From Chloroflexota bacterium (GTDB lineage: Bacteria; Chloroflexota; UBA6077; CF-72): DNA of 34,628 nucleotides. This document shows, piece by piece, positions 31,439 through 34,628 of the stretch. The stretch covers positions 1 to 34,628 of the forward strand of contig JAFAOS010000424.1 in assembly GCA_019247515.1 (NCBI GenBank), read 5' to 3'. The notes beneath the pieces are model-generated. The model worked only from the letters and a program-made list of their open reading frames with translations. It ran no database searches and was not told where the DNA came from. The first letter of the stretch is position 1. Each line of letters starts with the position of its first letter. The translations under genes and the position numbers were made by a program.

Positions 31439-31894
31439 CACATTGAACTCAGAAATGGCTTGTACCACGGCAGTACAATGCACACTTGTACCTTTTCTGT
31501 AGCAACGACTGTAGCAACCCGCAAGTAACGGCGAGTTGAGCGGCAACGCGACGCTGCTGCACTTCGAACGCATGCGGCATCTCGAGTTGCAACGCGCGGT
31601 AACACAAAGAATCAGGCGACTTATGAGATCCCTGCTTCTGGCTCGGAACTGGACAGGATTGATCACCTCCGAACGCCGCCGCGCAATATTTTGCTTGACG
31701 GGTCCGAGCAGCAACTGAGCAACTCGTCGACGAGGATCAGGACAGGCGCGGGCTTGTGCAGGTGGGCAGTCCAGTCTTGCAGCTGACGAAGTGCCGCTTC
31801 AATGGAGTCCCAACGTCGAAGTATGGCCTCGGATCAATGTGCCGACCGTGTGACAGGCTAGCTGACGCAACCATCGTCCATTGTTGAGCCCGAG
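31439..31894. other. Gap after the tRNA without an intact gene; possible gene remnant
   Basis: No intact gene seen. The part next to the tRNA holds the terminator and a 12-base direct repeat (CTGTAGCAAC at 31497-31506 and 31509-31518). Further on, one minus-strand frame (about 31663-31838) reads protein-like sequence including RRWDSIEAALRQLQDW and HKPAPVLILVDELL, but has a stop before it and no start. It may be the remnant of a lost gene. A downstream-of-tRNA position is a common integration site, but I see no duplicated tRNA end (att site) and no integrase. Confidence 0.4.
31473..31497 (+). terminator. Likely terminator after tRNA-Ala
   Basis: GTACAA (31473-31478) pairs with TTGTAC (31486-31491) around a 7-base loop, followed by CTTTTC. 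The stem is AT-rich and not strong, but the spacing after the tRNA (34 bases) and the T-run fit. Confidence 0.4.
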
Positions 31895-34628
31895 ATGCAC
31901 GCCAGCTCCATTGACTTAGCTCGCCCAGGCCGGACCGTACACCAATGGGTTGCACGCACAATCGCCGAGCTCAAGGCAAACGACCCCTTTGCGCCTGTCA
32001 CCCTCGTAGTGCCCAACTACTACGCCGGGCGCCAGATCCGCTGGGGGCTGGCGGCAGATGACGGGTACGTCAACGTGCGCACGCTGCTCATCGGCGATCT
32101 CGCCGAGCAGGTGCTTGGAGTACGTCTGAGCGGCCTCTCGCCGCTCACGCCAGTCGTCGAGCAGAGCGCCGTGCGTGTGGCCGCGCGGCTCACGGGCGGC
32201 GTGCTCGAACCGGTCGCTCACCATCCCGCGCTCCACGAATCGCTGCTCCATCTCTTTCGCGAGATGCGCCGCTCCGAAGCACGCCTCGAGCAGCCCCACA
32301 GCCCCATGGCTCGGGCAGCGACGGCTGCTTTTGACGTGTTCAAAAACCTGATAGAGCCCTACGTCGACCGCACGAGCCTACGCAGACTGGCCGCTGACGT
32401 GCTCACCCGTGCGCCAGCCATCCCACCGATTCTTGGCCAGCTCGGTGCTCTGGTGGTGGTGCTGCCGTCGCGTCTCGATCCCGCCGACGTGGCGCTGCTC
32501 GCCGCCGCCGCTCGATGGCTGCCCATTCGCACCCTCATCGCGAGCTTCACTGACGACGACCTGGCCAACACGCTACCAGCACTGGCCGCAACCGATCTCT
32601 GGAAAGCGCTCGGACTCGACAGCGTGGGCCCGGCACCCCGCCCGTCCGCCGAGCCGCCGCTCGGCGTCATCCGCGCTCCTGACCCCGCGGAAGAGATCCG
32701 CGAAGTCACCCGCGCGGTCGCCCGAGACCTGGCGGCGGATCCACCGGTCCCGCTGCACCGCATGGCAGTCCTGTACCGTCAGGCGGACCCGTACGCGGCG
32801 CTGGTCCGCGAGACGTTCACCTTGAGCGGCCTGCCCTGGTCAGCCCTCGAAGGCCGCACCCTCGCCGAGAGCGCGCCTGGACGCGCCCTCCTCACCCTGC
32901 TCGAACTCCGCCAGCGAAATTTTCTCCGCGAGGCAGTGCTGTCATGGATCGATGCGGCGCCCAGGCGGCAGGCGGGCCTGCGTGGCGCGGCCTGGGACCG
33001 GTTGACGCGCGCTGCCAATATCGTGCGCGGTGCGCAACAGTGGCTCACTCGCCTGGATAACTACGCGGCGCGTCAGCGCGAGCTCGCCGCGGAACGCGAG
33101 CAGGAGGACAACACGCCCGCGGCCGAAGCGCTTCGGCGTGAAGCCACACAGGCCGAAGCGATCCGCGACGAGATCGCGACCCTCCGCCAGGTACTCCGGC
33201 CACCACCCGACGGCGCGTCCTGGGACCAGTTCGTTACCTGGGCTGAAACGTTATTTGCCACGCTGTGCGGAGGAGTTCGCGCGTGGAGCGCGGACGACGC
33301 GCCATTTGCAGAAGACATCGGTCGCATTCTGGCTGAGCTGCGCGCCGCGGACAGCCTCGAAGGCGACTCTGGCACGTCGGCCGAGTTATTCCTGGTGACT
33401 GTGCACGACGCTCTGGAAAGTCGCGCACGTCCGGTCGGTAGCCTCGGCCAGGGCATTCTCGTTGGTCCGGTACAGTCCGTCACGGGCCTCGCTTTCGATC
33501 GCGTCTACATCGTCGGCATGACCGAGGGTGCGTTTCCAACTCCAGCAGCGGATGATCCGTTCTTTCCGAGCACGCACGAGGACCCGTTGCACCTGCGCGA
33601 GCGCCAACGCCAGGCGGAGCGGCTCGCCTTCCGGACCGCGGTGGCGGCCGCGGACGGCGGCACGCTCACCTTGTCTGTTCCAGATTCCGTCCAGGGTCGA
33701 AAAGCGTTTCCATCGCCGTGGTTGCTGGAACTTGCGAGCGCTCCAGCCGGCGTCACACCCTTGTTCACAACACAGTTTCAGAACCTGCACGAAACGGAGC
33801 ACTCGAGCTGGCTGCGAGTTGTTGGATCCACGACGAATGGGATCCAACGCGCGCCGAGGCTGTCCGACCTGGAGGACCGGCGTCTGCGAGAGTCTGCCGA
33901 CGCGGATCAGCTCACCTTCCATGCGATGGCGGCCCGCTCCGATCTTCCACTCGGCGCCGGATTGACCGTGTCCGGCGCGCGCGCCTCAGCCGATTTCACA
34001 CCATTCGATGGCAACGGCGAGATTGCCCTCGACACGCACCGTATTCTCCAGTCGGTGCGCCGCATCTCCGCGTCCGCAATCGAATCGTGGGCGACGTGTC
34101 CCTTTCAATTCTTTCTGGGCCGCGTTTTGCGAGTGGACGCTACCGACCGGCCCGAAGATGGCTGGTCGGTCGATCCGCTGGAGCGTGGCTCACTCGTCCA
34201 TCGTATCCTGGAACGATTTTTCAAACAGCTCCGCGGTGCGGGCCGGTTTGACGGTCTGGATCAGTACTCCAGCGCGGACTACCAGCTCCTCGAAGACATA
34301 GCGCAGGACTGCTTCGGCGATCTCGAACGCCGGGGTGTCACCGGCCACCCGCTGGTCTGGGAAAGCACGCGTGCCACGATTCGTGCCGATCTGCGCACGT
34401 TCCTCGCGCGGGACGAGCGCTGGCGGGCCGAACGCCGACTCCAGCCGAGACTGTTCGAGCAACCCTTCGGCATGCGCCAGACTGATGCGGCGTGGCCCGC
34501 GCTGGACGTCACCATCGCCGGCCAGTCTATCAGCTTCCGCGGCTCGATCGACCGCATCGACGTTGTTGAAGATCCAACTGGCCGTCGGGCGTTTCTCTAC
34601 GACTACAAGACCGGCAGTACCAGCACCT
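31895..34628 (+). CDS. AddB/RexB-like exonuclease subunit, 3' end outside window (911 aa visible)
   Basis: One uninterrupted frame runs from ATG 31895 to the window end. The N-terminal two-thirds resembles the inactivated-helicase region of AddB (VTLVVPNYYAGRQIRWGLA; MAVLYRQADPYAALVRETF; FDRVYIVGMTEGAFPTP). The C-terminal part is a PD-(D/E)xK nuclease of the RecB/AddB type: S-A-IESWATCPFQFFLGRVLRV, then D886 in GSIDRID and D903-Y-K905 in YDYKTG. C735 in ATCPFQFF matches the first cysteine of the AddB iron-sulfur cluster; the other three would lie beyond the window. No Walker A motif is seen in the N-terminal part. AddAB resects DNA ends for recombination, so an AddA helicase gene is expected directly downstream. 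An in-frame TAG at 31859-31861 limits the start. Confidence 0.85.
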   Translation, partial: MHASSIDLARPGRTVHQWVARTIAELKANDPFAPVTLVVPNYYAGRQIRWGLAADDGYVNVRTLLIGDLAEQVLGVRLSGLSPLTPVVEQSAVRVAARLTGGVLEPVAHHPALHESLLHLFREMRRSEARLEQPHSPMARAATAAFDVFKNLIEPYVDRTSLRRLAADVLTRAPAIPPILGQLGALVVVLPSRLDPADVALLAAAARWLPIRTLIASFTDDDLANTLPALAATDLWKALGLDSVGPAPRPSAEPPLGVIRAPDPAEEIREVTRAVARDLAADPPVPLHRMAVLYRQADPYAALVRETFTLSGLPWSALEGRTLAESAPGRALLTLLELRQRNFLREAVLSWIDAAPRRQAGLRGAAWDRLTRAANIVRGAQQWLTRLDNYAARQRELAAEREQEDNTPAAEALRREATQAEAIRDEIATLRQVLRPPPDGASWDQFVTWAETLFATLCGGVRAWSADDAPFAEDIGRILAELRAADSLEGDSGTSAELFLVTVHDALESRARPVGSLGQGILVGPVQSVTGLAFDRVYIVGMTEGAFPTPAADDPFFPSTHEDPLHLRERQRQAERLAFRTAVAAADGGTLTLSVPDSVQGRKAFPSPWLLELASAPAGVTPLFTTQFQNLHETEHSSWLRVVGSTTNGIQRAPRLSDLEDRRLRESADADQLTFHAMAARSDLPLGAGLTVSGARASADFTPFDGNGEIALDTHRILQSVRRISASAIESWATCPFQFFLGRVLRVDATDRPEDGWSVDPLERGSLVHRILERFFKQLRGAGRFDGLDQYSSADYQLLEDIAQDCFGDLERRGVTGHPLVWESTRATIRADLRTFLARDERWRAERRLQPRLFEQPFGMRQTDAAWPALDVTIAGQSISFRGSIDRIDVVEDPTGRRAFLYDYKTGSTST

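Noticed and set aside
31370..31714. Minus-strand frame reading through the tRNA (MADSNRRPLACQASALPLS)
   Set aside because: This peptide is the well-known artefact of translating antisense to a tRNA gene.

Overview
This is a GC-rich bacterial chromosome segment made mostly of housekeeping and cell-envelope genes. I see no phage, plasmid, transposon or CRISPR array. The mix of genes suits a high-GC monoderm, most likely an uncultured Chloroflexota: an ATP-dependent DNA ligase, an FtsW/RodA-PBP pair, a SigR/RsrA-type sigma/anti-sigma pair, a CBS-domain IMPDH/GMP-reductase-family protein, a DUF362 protein, FmdB-type and other zinc ribbons, and an AddB-like nuclease. An actinobacterial relative is not excluded; the assignment is an inference from gene content.

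Layout. 1-3766: the end of an unidentified gene, then minus-strand genes for a zinc-ribbon/AT-hook protein, a NIPSNAP protein, a threonine dehydratase and a DNA ligase; the last three form a tight operon (ligase first). 3904-7571: an aldo/keto reductase, a secreted L,D-transpeptidase and a secreted lytic-transglycosylase-like protein. 7602-9483 (minus): DUF362 protein and a soluble histidine kinase. 9517-12519 (plus): a SEDS glycosyltransferase, a class B penicillin-binding protein and a 63-residue protein. 12526-15228 (minus): anti-sigma, sigma, IMPDH/GMPR family and a 61-residue protein. 15365-18821 (plus): GT2, GT4 and an O-antigen-ligase-like protein joined by GTGA overlaps, a surface polysaccharide operon. 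18778-19746 (minus): LysM protein. 19829-20305: SLOG protein. 20382-24821 (minus): a type IIA topoisomerase operon (B subunit then A subunit). 24934-27582: receiver-GAF-DHp protein, a small membrane protein, a CAP protein and an unknown 113-residue protein. 27583-28732: a repeat-rich gap, an FmdB zinc ribbon and a structured region without an assigned function. 28733-31438: DUF885 protein, RNase Z and tRNA-Ala(GGC). 31439-31894: decayed-looking sequence. 31895 to the end: a long AddB/RexB-like gene cut by the window edge.

The genes fall into three functional sets. The first is wall synthesis and remodelling (SEDS + PBP, L,D-transpeptidase, transglycosylase, LysM, CAP, polysaccharide operon). 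The second is DNA topology and repair (ligase, topoisomerase, AddB), with a LexA-type box in front of the topoisomerase operon. The third is stress signalling: a sigma/anti-sigma pair whose own promoter matches the SigR consensus GGAAT-N18-GTT exactly.

The best candidates for something undescribed are: (1) the 28.3-28.7 kb region, where a strong Shine-Dalgarno plus a 19-codon ORF can pair with the arm of a downstream terminator-like hairpin that carries an anti-SD sequence; (2) the topoisomerase, with unusual residues at quinolone-contact positions in both subunits and no GyrA box; and (3) two genes whose best starts seem to be AUU or AUC.
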